Shown: positions 42,033-53,970 of the stretch, piece after piece
How positions within the stretch are numbered: position 1 is the stretch's first letter
Layout: each line of letters begins with the position of its first letter
Assembly: GCA_028641055.1 (NCBI GenBank)
Contig: CM054057.1
Coordinates: 583,325,158 to 583,389,157 of the forward strand
Length of the DNA: 64,000 bases
From: Alopecurus myosuroides
Lineage: Eukaryota > Streptophyta > Magnoliopsida > Poales > Poaceae
Direction: 5' to 3'
Notes under the pieces: model-generated
Told to the model about the DNA's origin: nothing
Databases searched by the model: none
The model's input: the letters and a program-made list of their open reading frames with translations, nothing else
Made by a program: the position numbers and the translations under genes

Positions 42033-44220
42033 TTGGTGCTTTTTTAAATAGTAGGGGTGTGGGCAAAAAGGGTTTTTCCTTTTCTCTTAGGGATCTCATT
42101 AGAGATCATGACTTGGACTTTATTGGCTTACAAGAAACCATGAGAAAGAAACTAGACAAATCTACTTGGAGAAAGTTTGATCCTGATGGATTCTTTGCCT
42201 TGCATTGGTCCCCCTCTGTGGGCAGATCTGGGGGTTTGTTGTGTGGTATTAGAGAAGCTAGATTTGATGTCATCTCAGCTGTCACTGCTAGATTTTATGT
42301 TCATGCTAAGGTCTTGGACAAGAAGGTGAATAAACAACTAGGTATTGTGGTGGTTTATGGATTTGCACAGGATGAACATAAGGATGCTTTCCTTGATGAG
42401 TTGGAAGATATTTGTGTTCATTTAAATATTCCAACTATTATTGGTGGTGATTTTAATATCATCAGGTTCCCCGAGGAGAAAAATAAAGCAGGGGGGTTAC
42501 TAGGTTTTCTCATAGGTTCAATACTATTATTTTCTCTTTTGGGCTGAGGGAAGTGGACATGCCTGGTGGCCAGTACACTTGGTCTAATAATCAAGTAGAC
42601 CCTACCTTGGAGAAGCTTGATAGAGTGCTTATGACTAATGACTGGGAATCCTGTTTCCCCTTAACTATTGTTAAGAAAGTGCCTAGGGTTATGTCAGATC
42701 ACAATCCTTTGATTGTGGATACTGGTGAACCTGTGACAGTTAGAAACGGAGATTTTATATTTGAAAACTCTTGGGTTGGTCATACTGAGTTCCAGGACAG
42801 AGTCTCAAAAGCCTGGAATTCCTATGTGGAGGCAACTGATAGTATTGGGAGGTTTCAACAGAAGATTAAAAATGTGAAGAGGAGCCTTAAAGGTTGGGGG
42901 TGAATGTGAGAGGTGATGTAATTGCCAGGAAGAAAGACTTGAATGCTTAACTGGAATATCTAGAACTGGCAGAAGAGAATAACATGTTGACTGGGGACTA
43001 ATATGTCAGGAAAGGGATGATTCAGAGGGAGCTACTTGAGATTCTGGAGGAGGAGGAGAGATATTGGTTTAACAGATCATCAGAGAGATGGTTATTGCAG
43101 GGTGATCTGAACACAACTTACTTTCTCAGAATTGCTAATGGCAGGAAGAGGAAAAGCACAATGTACACTCTCAGAGATTTGGGAGGATAAATTCATGGTA
43201 CTGAGGCCCTCTTCGCCCATGCCACTGATTATTATTAAACTTTGTTTGGACATGGACCTAAAAATGACATGATTATGGATGAAGCTATTTGGACTGAAGG
43301 TGAGAAATTATCATTAGATGACGTACTTGCCTTGGAAACCCCCTTCAAGGAAATGGAAGTTAAAAATGCTCTTGATTTAATGGTTACTAGTAAAGCCCCA
43401 GGTCCGGATGGGATTCCTGTTGAGTTCTACCAGGCTTGTTAGCCTCTGATAAAGAATGATTTAATGCAGCTGTTCCATGATTGGTTTGATGGGAAGCTTC
43501 CTTTATACAAATTGAATTTTGGTATGATTGTTCTCCTACAAAAGTCTCCTGATGCAGACATCATTCAGAAGTATAGGCCCATATGCATGTTCAAGTGGTT
43601 TATAAAATCTTAACAAAAGTAGTAACCTGTAGGATGGAAGCATACATGTCAAAACTAGTTTCCAATTGTTAGAATGCTTTCATAAAAGGTAGAAACATTA
43701 TGGATGGAGTGCTTTCTTTGCATGAAATTGTTCATGAAGCTAGAAGGAGGAAACAACAGGGGGTGGTGTTGAAATAGGATTTTGAAAAAGCTTATGACAA
43801 AGTTGATTGGGATTTCCTCCTTAGATGTGTCTCCCAAAAAGGCTTTAGTCCCAGGTGGAGAAGAATCATTAGTGGCATTGTGAAAGATGGTAATTTATGT
43901 GTGAAAATAAACAATACTAAAGGGAGGGATTTTGCTAGCCATAGAGGGGTGAGGCAGGGGGATCCTTTATCACCCTTCCTTTTTAGTCTGGCTGCTAAGA
44001 ATCTTGCCAAAATGGTGCATCAGGCTCAACAAGTAGGTTTGATTGTGGGGCTTTCACCTCACCTCATTGATTTTGGGGTAGCAATTCTCCAGTATGCTGA
44101 TGATACTATTCTCTTGATCCAAGATGAGATGCGTCAGGCAGTTCATTTGAAACTTATTCTGTATCTGTTTGAAACAATGTCTGGTCTCAAGATAAACTTT
44201 GACAAAAGTGAAGTGATGAT
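42029..44220 (+). pseudogene. LINE ORF2, endonuclease and RT part
   Basis: ATG 42029 opens an apurinic-endonuclease-like domain: NSRGVG, LQET with the catalytic Glu, GGDFN and, after a one-base frameshift in a G run near 42496, SDHNPL with the catalytic His. RT follows with KAPGPDGIPVEFYQ (about 43397), DFEKAYDKVDW (about 43779), RGVRQGDPLSPFLF (about 43947) and catalytic YADD (about 44095). Several nonsense codons and frameshifts interrupt 42900-43870. The frame runs into the CACTA element at 44221 and resumes at 49524. Confidence 0.85.
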
Positions 44221-46664
44221 CACTACAACACAAAAGACATGTAGAGACCTTCAATTTGGATGTTAAGGACGTTTTATAGCGCCTCTAGGTGGTTGTAGAG
44301 TCGTCGCCAGAAAGCGTCGCATGAACATCTTCTTATGCACCGTCTCAAAGAGCGTAGAGACGTGTTTGGAAGCGTGTCTAGGAAAATCGAGACGTTCTAT
44401 AAAGCATGTCTATGCCCGTAGAGACGTAGTGGGAGCTGATCACAAAGCTGCAATTGCATGACGTATTGATGTCTCTATGAGACGTTGATTCTCTTTGAGG
44501 CAAGGTAATGGAAAAAAATCATTTATTTTTTTGAACGACCAAACATCAATCACGTCATGTATTTAATGGAGAAAATATACATCTACTCCATATCACATCA
44601 TCAGAAAAGTGGATGATAGTGCAGAGGAAAAATTATATTGATCAAGAGAAAAATGAAATTTACAACTTAACTCCACATATATTACATATAAATGGGGCAA
44701 ATGTAGCCTTGTAACAAAAAAACACATTAATTACTCGTGTACTTTTAACTGGCTTGAATCTATCTAATATTTTGAAATGTGCATAAACATGGACAGGCCT
44801 TCACTACATCTTCTAGATTTTTTTTTCGTGGAAGGCATCCCCTGGAGATTTTCCTTGTGGTCCACCGGAAAAGACTAACAATCTTCGACCGCCTGCATCC
44901 TACTTCTACCTGTGTAATGCAGAAGCTGGCATCCTGAATCATATCGCTTCAGATACACCCAGCCCTTGATCAAAATATTGCTGCTGAGAAGGCGGATGTC
45001 CACTTGCACTTTTAGTGTGATTAACAAAAACAGCAATAAAACTCTGTGCAGGGATCACATCACTGCCATCTCTTCAAAATATATTATTCATTTAGTCAGT
45101 CTTATAAACTGAGCGTAGATACCAAACCATTTGCATCAGGGTCGGTAATTTCTCAACATTGGCCAAAATATGTATTTCCTTGCCATCAGCGTAATTTTAT
45201 TGGGAATATAATCATAACTCTGCACATACAAATTTAACTTGGTTTAGAAAGAAAAAATTCACAAGAAATAAAGAATAATCATGCTTATATCATGAACTTT
45301 ACATATTCCAAGTACTTATGCTCACACAATTGGCCAAATTAAACTACAGACCATTGTCCTATCTAGCACTAGGTGAGTTATTCTATTATCATAAAAAATA
45401 ATTTTCTAAGTTCAAACCATATGGATAAACTATCATGATTTTGTAATTTGTACAAACCAAAGTTTCCCATGATGGTAAGTTTGTATGAAGAGATTCTTTA
45501 TTTTATAAAAGATGCACTAGATATCATGATTTTTCCTTCTAGCTGTTGGCAGTTGGTGTAACCTAGCTATACTTTAGTTATACAGGTCGATGAAATTATG
45601 AACCACCGCACTGATAATGTGAAAAAACATACCGAATGAGGGTTAAGGATAAAATCGGTGCTCAATTCGGGAGCATGCCATCATTTAACCACTGATAGTG
45701 TAACCCCGTTGACAAGAAACAATGATTTGAACTGACAAAGAGTATACGAACAAAAGTGAACTGTAGAGTCAGCATACAAGTGCGGACATGTAAATCCTGA
45801 AATAGTATGGTACTTCACTTCTGACGTTTCCATCAGAATTTACTTATCTCAGTCCATGGAATATATTTTTTCTTAAGTGCAAGGTCACCACGAATCTTTC
45901 CAAAATAAAAACATGGTCGTAGCGTTATCAGGATGACTTTTGACAAAGAATAATTTTGGTAGTACATAACGTTTTTGCTGCATCACTGGTAGAAAATAGG
46001 CCTATAGTCCCGGTTCGCCAGGGCCAGTGGTCCCGGCCGCGCAACCGGGACTAGCTCGGCGCGACTAAAAACCCCCCGCCCCCCCTATAGTCGCGCCGCT
46101 TACGAACCGCGGCTAAAGGCCCGGCCACGTGGGCGGTTGGCGGAGCCGGGGGTCGGAGGACCTTTAGTCCCGGTTGGCCACATGAACCGGGAATAAAATT
46201 TATTTTGTTTATTTCCTTAATTCATTTGGGTTTCTAATTATTTTTCACACCAATTTTTCTCTCCCTTTTTTCACTCCCTTTTTTTCAATTCCTTTTTTTT
46301 TTAGAATTTGTATTATTTGCTTAGTGTCTAACTACAATTATCTCTAGTCAAATTACTTACTCGTGGTCAAACTTCCCGCTCGGTCACCCATCCTCCCACT
46401 ACTCTAGCACTAGCACGCTTAACTTCCGAGTTCCATCCCGTCCCGCATCCAAGTGTTTCGCACGCATGTATGTGATAATAGTATCATATCAATCTTATTA
46501 ACATGTTGGTCGATGCCACATTTCTTTATTGTTTGAATTTCAAATAAATCTTTTAATAAAAAAAAGTAATGATGTAATTAATAATTTTGAAAAAATAAAT
46601 AAACATTAACTTTTTAATTTGTATTATTTCTAAAAATACTATTAATATATCAAAATATTAAGAA

Positions 46665-46960
46665 AATAAAACTAATTCATTTTTAAATCTTAAAAAATAC
46701 ATATAATATATCTAAAAATTCAGAAAAATAATACTAGTTCATTTTAAAATCTTAAAAATACAAATAATATATCAAAAAATTAAGAAAAATAATACTAATT
46801 TATTTTAAAATCTTAAAAATACAAATAATATATCAAAAAATTAAGAAAAATAATACTAATTCATTTTAAAATTTAAAAATAAATTAAGAAAAATAATACT
46901 AATTCATTTTTCTTAAAAAAAAATATATCAAAAAATTCAGAAAATAAAACTAATTATTTA
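46665..46960. repeat. AT-rich 61-bp tandem array
   Basis: A 61-bp unit with CTTAAAAATACA and AAGAAAAATAATACTAATTC repeats about four to five times, the inner units nearly identical (46751 against 46812). Confidence 0.75.
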
Positions 46961-47619
46961 CTTTATGTCTTAATCAATCTTGTGCGGTCATTTACTTGAC
47001 TATACCTATTCATGGCTCCTTCCTAGAAGAAACAACTAAGACTAAAACATATGCTTCACTAATTGTGACAACCACACGAATTCACTTTGATATACTTTGA
47101 TGATATTATGAATGTTTAACTTCCACTATCACTAATGAGGATTTTACTGTAGAATCTATTCATGATGCTACTGTAGATTTTCACTTTTAGATCATGGGTC
47201 TTAGTTCTAGTATTGACTAGATATATGTTTTCCTGGCTTGGATTAATTTTTGGTGAACAGATATATAGAAACTGTAGTTTTTCTGTTTTGTTTTCTCCAT
47301 GTGTTTTTGTTTGTTTGTTTTGAAATGTGTGTTTGACATAATATAGAAATAGTATAGCTAGGAATTAATATAGAAATAATATCCATTACACTTTGCAAAT
47401 TTTTCCAAGTCATTTAACTTTGCAAAAATAGTTTTATGAACAACAAAAGACAAGTGAATAGAACACAATCATATCACATTCATAACATAGAGTCTTACGA
47501 TTACACATAACACAAACATAAGTCTCACAATACAAGCTATGCTTCAAGAGCTACATACTAATTAAGATATCCATCACATACTAAGATATCCATTACATGC
47601 ATATATCGAACGCATACAT

Positions 47620-48327
47620 CTATAGCTCCGTCGAGTAGATGCGGAACAACTCGTACGAAACGTATGCATCTATGGCTGCATACTTGACGTTTGTCCAGTC
47701 TAGTGGGGTCTTCCCCCAATACCTATGATTCCTGGAGGGGAAACGAGACTTCATGGTATCGTAGCCCTCGTGGATGAAGGCAGTTGCCATGGGAGCCATC
47801 CCGGTCTTGGGCCCGTTCAAATCATCAAAATGGATAAGGTCCTGAAGATCAATGTAGTGATCTTCAGGTATCACAATACCCAAGCGCATCAACTTCTGAT
47901 GGTCTTACGTGATGTCAACGCTGCAGAAGTCATACCCCTTGTTGACAAGAAAATCAACAAGTGCCGGAGAATGCTTTGAACTACTGCAACAACAAAAATT
48001 TGATACGTGTTAGATATGTTGCAACACATGTATTCTTCAGATGCAACAAACAAATCGAAGATGCAAGATTGTACGTGTGCGTTACCTTGACCATTGGAAG
48101 ACCAATACGGCCTCCTTGAACGCAATCTGGATGACGGCAACATCCCGTTGATCCGCCGTATACTCGAGATCAAGCCCGAAGAACCGGTGTTCATCGGGAG
48201 AGGAGAAATAGAGTTTGGTCAAATGCGCAAGACAACCGGGGAGCCTCTCGCAATTGTTGGTGTAGCACACGTCCGGACTTTTGCCGAATGGTGTGGGCAC
48301 TTCATATCTATTCCAAACTTCAGCCAT
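47620..48327 (-). pseudogene. Captured DEDDy 3'-5' exonuclease (Werner-like) gene copy
   Basis: Minus strand. Exon 1 runs 48327-48086 from ATG, ending TCAAG/GTAACG. The intron is about 102 bp, ending TTGTTGCAG at 47984. Exon 2 is 47983-47620. Exon 1 carries exonuclease motif I as FFGLDLEYTADQRDVAVIQ (DxE). Exon 2 carries motif III as KYAAIDAYVSYELFR (Yx3D). This fits the small single-domain Werner-syndrome-like exonucleases found in many grass copies, which degrade nucleic acid 3' to 5' with two metals. A TAA at 47907-47905 interrupts exon 2 between motifs, so the copy is probably dead unless splicing differs. It lies inside a CACTA element and retains its intron, so capture was at DNA level. 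Confidence 0.75.
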
Positions 48328-49523
48328 GGTGCTTGGTGGAGGAAGATCGAAGAGAGGGAAGAGAAGAGAGAAGAAGAAACAGAGACTCGGGTGCGCACTG
48401 TAGCAATGGCGCCCTTCTGCCTCTCGCTCGCGAAATAAACCACCACAAGGGAGGCGAGCAGTTTGTATCTTTAGTCCCGGGTGGCCAGGACAACCGGGAC
48501 TAAAGGCAGGGAGGCCAGCGGCCGGGAACCATTAGTCGCGGGTGGCGAGCCAACCGGAATTAAAGCCCTCCACGCGCCTCCACGCGTTTCCCAACCCACG
48601 AGGCATGACCCTCGGTCGCGGGTCTCCTCGCGACCCGGGACTAAACCCCCTTTAGTCACGGGGCGCGAAGTTTGGGGACTAATGGGGGCGTATGGAAGGC
48701 CTTTTTTCTACCCGTGCATGTTGGCATAATTTTTGCTATGAACTTGATAAATCAGTAATTGTCAATTGCCATTGTACATAACCATTACTATATACTCCAA
48801 CGTTGTACTATAGTTTGTAACCGAATCAGAAAGGTTGTGGAATACATCAGGGCTAAGAGTCTAAGACAGGTAGTGTCAACGGATATTGGTAATTTCCAAC
48901 AAAAGAGACATCCAAATCTTAGTATTTTCTTTAGAATAAAAAATAATTTAGTCAACAACGGGACAGTAAAAATAAATAATCACAGGTGTACAATTTCAAT
49001 AAACGAGTTATGGATCCGAGGAGAGATAGTAGGAGAACGTCGCCGTCGATTGCTCACCTTCGTAGATCGTTAGATGGGGCAGGTGAACGGGAGGAGGCCG
49101 TCTGTGTGGTGGATGGACTGATGCCCTGAATCCCGAATTGAAAATCGAAATCTCACACTTCTGCGGGCTTCGGGACGAAAATCACATCGGCGAACAGGCG
49201 CTGGGCAGCGGAGGATGAGGATGGTGGAGTCCTGGAGGAGAGCATCGCTGAGAGATCACCGGAGGCGGAGGGCGCGTGATGGAAACTGGCGGCTATGTTG
49301 TTAGGTTTTTTCCATCTCAATTAATCTTGTTGTGTGCTCAATATATTTTTTTAACGCGGATGGATGATGGACATGGGGAGGTGTGTCAACGGAGAAAAAA
49401 TTTGGACGACTTCTCCTGCGTCTCAAGGAACGTCTCTACACTGTATATCGATCCGGACGTAGACACGAAAAAAATAGCGTCATAGAGAAAACGCCTTTAC
49501 GTGCTTGTTTTGTTGTAGTGGAT

Positions 49524-51027
49524 GGTTTTGAAAGATGATGAGAGGAATATGGAATATGCCAACATGTTTGGCTGCCAGTTGGGGGAGTGGCCTATATTGT
49601 ACTTGGGGGTGCCTGTGAGTGAGTCTAGATTACATGTTTTTGACCTGGAAGGTGTGGCTGATAAATTGAAAAAGAAGCTAGATGGATGGATTGGTAAAAA
49701 CTCATGTTTGGGGGGAGGGTTACCCTCATTCAATCCTTCTTGAGTGGGACTGTCATTTATGTCATATCTCTGTACCTGTTAACTCTGACAAATATGGAGA
49801 ATGTGACTAAGATAATTAGGAGGTTCTTCTGGCAAGGAACTAAAACCAAAAAGAAGTACCACATGGTTAAGTGGCAGTTGATTTATAGACGAAGGAAAAA
49901 AGGTGGCTTGGGTATTAAAATCTTGAGGATTCAGAATATCTGCCTGCTATGCAAGTGGTGGTGGAAACTGGAGAGAGAAGATGGAATTTGGCAGAGTTTG
50001 GTGAGAAATAAGTATAATCTGAGCAGGGGCATTCAGGCTGTGAGAGGTAGACAAGATGACTCCCCTATATGGAAAGACCTACTCAAAGTCAAGAAATACT
50101 ATCTAATGGGGGGATGTGTGTTGTAGGGGGGAATTATACTAGTTTCTGGCTGGATTCTTGGTTGGGGGACAATCCTCTTTGCATTGTCTTTCCCCAGCTA
50201 TATGATATCTGCACTTTCCAGGATAAGACTGTTAAGGAAATGCATGATTTAGGGTGGGCCATCTCCTTTAGAAGATGGTTATCTCCTGAATTGCAGGGCC
50301 AGATGCAACAGTTGAGGAGTGCCCTTGTGTCAGTGGCTCTGGGAGCTGGGAGGGATGTACCTAAATGGAAGTTCACTAGAAGTGGGATGTTCTCTGTTAA
50401 ATCCCTGTACAACAAACTCTCGTCCTCTGGGCCTGACCGATCTTTTAGACACTTGTGGAAATCAAAACTCCCTTTAAAAATTAAGATTTGGCTCTAGCTG
50501 ATTTGGCATAATGCCATTCCAACTAAAGACAACATGATTAAGAAGGAAGTGGGTGGGGAGCCCCTTTGTAGGTTCTGCCCAGAGAATGAGTCAATTATAC
50601 ACTTGTTTTTTTCCTGCCATGTTGTGAGCTTTGTCTGGAGTGCGCTCAGCACTGCTATTGGGGCTAATGCCAGGCCTTCGGGTTTTATCATTATTTTTGG
50701 TGGATAGCTAAGTTTTTCGCTTCTAATACTAATTTGCATGTTGTTGGAGTAGCAACATTATGCTGGGCAGTGTGGAAACTTCGTAATAGAGCTTGCTTTG
50801 AAGGAAAGTTAATATCATCCCCTGTTGAGATGGTATGTTATATGTGCGTTTTTCTGTGTTATTAGGTAGGGTTGCAGTCGGAGGAGAGCAAGAAGATGAT
50901 CCTGGAAGGAGCGGACCAGATCCAGAGTCTTGCTGTGCGCGAGTTTGATGCTACTGGATCAAGAGCTGACAGTGGGAGAGCCCCATCGCAGGAGGAGGAT
51001 GATGAAGAAGCTGATGTCTCTATCTGA
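49524..51027 (+). pseudogene. LINE ORF2, C-terminal part
   Basis: Continues the RT of 42029-44220 after the CACTA insertion. It has ILYLGVPVSESRL, a thumb-like region (KKLDGWIGK), GGLGIKILRIQN, and the reverse-transcriptase zinc-binding domain (SKLPLKIKIWL, then CRFCPENESIIHLFFSC at about 50570-50620). Frameshifts and stops are seen near 49740, 50124 and 50496. The last frame probably ends at TGA 51025 with an acidic tail (EEDDEEADVSI). Confidence 0.8.
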
Positions 51028-51409
51028 GTTCAGATGTTAGGCGTTTTGCGCTGTGCTTTTGCCTCAAAACGTTGTAAAAAAGTGTGGGCCGGCTTTGTTG
51101 ATACTGTTCGGTGACTAGGGGCAGTCCTTTCCCCTCTAGGTCTCACTTGTTGACAGTAGGTTGCCTGGGCTCAGAGGCTCTATTTGAACAAACTTGTAGT
51201 TTCTATTTTTTTCCTTTCTTTTCGCTTCTGTGTTGCTGTGTTTGAAGACCTTCTCTGTTATCAATACTAATGGAGACCGGCTCCCCTGTGGGAGGCATAT
51301 GTAAAAAAATCTTCGACGACCAAAGACCCTATAGAAGTGACGATGTTTTAGGTATGTACGAGTCACGAGAATGCTGATAGACACCCGGGCATACGGTAGT
51401 CTTAACGGT

Positions 51410-51503
51410 TCAGTTACTTCCACGGGCCTCTGCGTACAGGCTGCGGACGGCTTCCTCATAGTCACCATCTCTAATTGTCTTTACTTCCATCTCCTCACCA
51501 ACT
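51410..51503 (-). pseudogene. Possible terminal exon of an unknown gene
   Basis: The minus strand has an AG acceptor-like site near 51503 followed by an open frame of about 30 codons (EEMEVKTIRDGDYEEAVRSL), ending in TGA 51412-51410. The amino-acid pattern is gene-like, but upstream exons would be displaced by the CACTA element at 51577 and I found none. It could equally be chance. Confidence 0.3.
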
Positions 51504-51576
51504 CATTGTTTGACAAAAGAAATATATATTAACATATAATAAAGATACCAACTGCACGAGCCTGTTCAGCAACGTA

Positions 51577-53967
51577 CACCACGGGAGAGCCTAGAAACGC
51601 CGATGGCCTCATTCCCGTCGGGGAAAGGCCAATCCCCGTCGGCGTATGCCCCGTCGGCGTAAACTGGGATACGCCAACGGGGTTGCCGTCAGCATATAGG
51701 CAGGGAAAAAAATTTAATTTTTTTTTAATTTTTTTTGAACTTTTTTCTGCATTTTTTTATTTCACTTCTTTAACCACTTAATCACACTATAGTCATATTT
51801 ATTTTTATCTTTAACCATTTTTATTTTAATCTAAATTACTCGCTTCTAGTAACGCTTCCAGATCGGTCACCCATCATGAGATTGCTTTACCCGCAGCACG
51901 CTTAACTTTGTAGTTCCTTCCCTGTGAGCTACCTAGAAACAACGGATGTGTTGCTAACAATATTATCTAATCAATCCTGTTAACCCTTGGACCATCATGT
52001 CACACTCTCTTATTTTGTGAATTCAAACAATTATTTAAATACAAAATAATAACCAATAATAAACATGAATTCAAATAATCTTGAATTTAAATAATAATTA
52101 ACATTTTTCCTTTTCTATTTAATATTGTGTAATTCATATCTATAAATCAGTAAATCGAAATTTGACAAATAATATGTTTATATCGATTAGAAAAATGAGA
52201 GAAATTCAAATATGACATCCATATAATATTTTCCATCATGTATAAGAATTTTTTTTCCTTTTCACTGCAAAAAAAATATATTTTCTATTTTCCGAGTGAA
52301 AAAATGGTCAAATTTGACTTTTTCCTAAAACCGGCTTAGAAACTTCCAAATAATTCAAAACAATCCAAAATGATGCAAGACCTTCGCGTGGTGTCATTAT
52401 ATATGTCCTAGTATACACCAAAAAAATAAACTTGGAATACGACAGTTGCGTTGAAAATGTGTTCACAAAAATAAGCTATCTCCTCCGAACATTCCAGAGT
52501 TTCGGGCCAAATGACGGGTCTGATGGTCAAATCCACGGAATAATTTGTTTAAATGTGCCCATATTCCACACAAACATGCATCTTGGAAGTACGGACAATG
52601 TTGACAGAGGAAGTTTTCCTTTTCATTGAATAAAATAACTATTTTCTATTTTCCTAGTGTAAAAAATGGGGTTTTTTTGTGAAGGACCTACCAAAAATAT
52701 GTTGCAAAACTTGAGAGATACAATTTTTGAAAATACTAGACCATGTTATATGCACAAATAAATAATTGGTAGCATATAAAAAGGTTTCCATCCACCTCTT
52801 TTGAAAAACACAATTTTCTGCCGATTCCGCTGGAAACTGGTCAAATTTGAACTACAGGTACCTCATAGTTTGCTCATTATTTTTGAAAAAAAATCTTTTC
52901 TAGGTACACAAATACCTATTTTTCATAGATACACCAAGAGCTTCTCAATATTCAACACCTAGTTACGAAGGGTCATGTCCGCCGTCTTGACTTTTTCCTC
53001 AAACCGGCTTAGAAACTTCCAAAAAATTCAAAACAACCCAAAATGATGCAAAACCTTCGCGTGGTATCATTATATATGTACTAGTATACACAAAAAATAA
53101 TAAACTTGGAATACGACAACTGTGTTGAAAATGTGTTCACAAAAATAAGCTATCTCTTCCGAACTTTTCAGGGTTTCGGGCCAAATGACGGGTGTTATGG
53201 TCAAATCCATGGCATAGTTTGTTTAAATGTTCCCATATTCCACACAAACATGCATCTTGGAAGCACGGACACTATTCACGGAGGAAATTTTCCTTTTTAC
53301 TGAATAAAAAACCATTTTCTATTTTCCGAGTGTAGAAAAATGTGGTTTTTTGTGAAGGACCTACCATAAATATGTTGCAAAACTTGAGAGCTACAATTTT
53401 TTAAAATACTAGACCAATTATATGCACAAATAACCAATTTTTTTCATATGAAAAGGTTTCCATCCACTTCTTTTGAAAAACACAAGTTTCTGTCGATTCC
53501 GTTGGAAATTGGTCAAATTTAAACTACATGTACCTCATAGTTTGCTCATGATTTTTGGCAAAAAATCATTTTTAGGTACACAAATACCTATTTTATCATA
53601 GATACACCAAGAGTTTCTCAATTTTCAACCTCTAGCCCCGCTGGAGAAAACCCAGCTTATAGGTCTACACTCGGTAACCATTAACCCTTTCTTGTTTGTT
53701 TCGTTTTTGCTCATGATTTTTTTGAATAATGTAGCTTGAACAATATGCATGATGATGTAGATATGTTTCTCCTTTTCGAAACGAGCTAAAGAACGTCGAA
53801 ATCCGAGTTCGAATGAAAAATTATGCTCAAAATGCTGAGGGAGTAAAAAAAAGGCCGACGGGGTTGCCGTCGGCGATCCAATTTTTTTCCATTTTGCGCC
53901 TGCATGCCGGGTATACGCCGACGGCCCCGATATTTGGTCGTCGGCCTTTCGAGGCTCTCCCGTAGTG
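51577..53967. mobile_element. CACTA-like element (2.4 kb)
   Basis: Left end CACCACGGGAGAGCCTAGAAA and right end, in reverse complement, CACTACGGGAGAGCCTCGAAA; flanking 3-bp sites gta (51574-51576) and ata (53968-53970) differ by one base. Subterminal CCGTCGGCGTA / CGCCGACGG motifs occur at both ends. No transposase frame. The middle holds two diverged copies of a roughly 674-bp unit. Confidence 0.85.
52320..53640. repeat. Diverged tandem duplication, about 674-bp unit, two copies
   Basis: The block starting AAACCGGCTTAGAAACTTCC near 52328 recurs near 52999. The short frames at 52432-52629 and 53106-53303 are homologous copies of each other, 674 bp apart. They have no known match and many substitutions, so they are probably not coding. 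Confidence 0.8.
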
Positions 53968-53970
53968 ATA

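Larger units (their letters stand above)
45984..48716. mobile_element. Nested CACTA transposon carrying an exonuclease gene copy (2.7 kb)
   Basis: Ends CACTGGTAGAAAATAGGCC and, in reverse complement, CACGGGTAGAAAAAAGGCC; TSD cat at 45981-45983 and 48717-48719. Subterminal TAGTCCCGGTT / AACCGGGACTA motifs mark both ends, a signature common in grass CACTA elements. There is no transposase. The right half holds a minus-strand gene copy with an intron (48327-47620), so the element can be called a Pack-CACTA. Confidence 0.92.
44221..49520. mobile_element. Non-autonomous CACTA transposon in the LINE (5.3 kb with nested insert)
   Basis: Left end CACTACAACACAAAA, right end in reverse complement CACTACAACAAAACA; TSD gat at 44218-44220 and 49521-49523. 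Subterminal GTAGAGACG-like motifs occur near both ends (for example 44239, 44354, 44418, and AACGTCTC near 49428). Removing it rejoins the LINE frame across the site (DKSEVMMVLKDDE). Its own sequence is about 2.6 kb, AT-rich, without any transposase frame; the remainder is the nested CACTA at 45984-48716. Confidence 0.92.
39100..51310 (+). mobile_element. L1-type LINE, decayed, interrupted by CACTA
   Basis: A plus-strand non-LTR retrotransposon with ORF1, ORF2 (endonuclease, RT, zinc-binding domain) and a short 3' end closing in GTAAAAAAA at about 51301-51309. Without the CACTA insertion at 44221-49520 it is about 6.9 kb, close to full length for plant L1 elements. The 5' boundary is not clear and may lie anywhere between about 38.9 and 39.35 kb. 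Many frameshifts and nonsense codons show that it has long been dead. No confident TSD was found. Confidence 0.85.
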
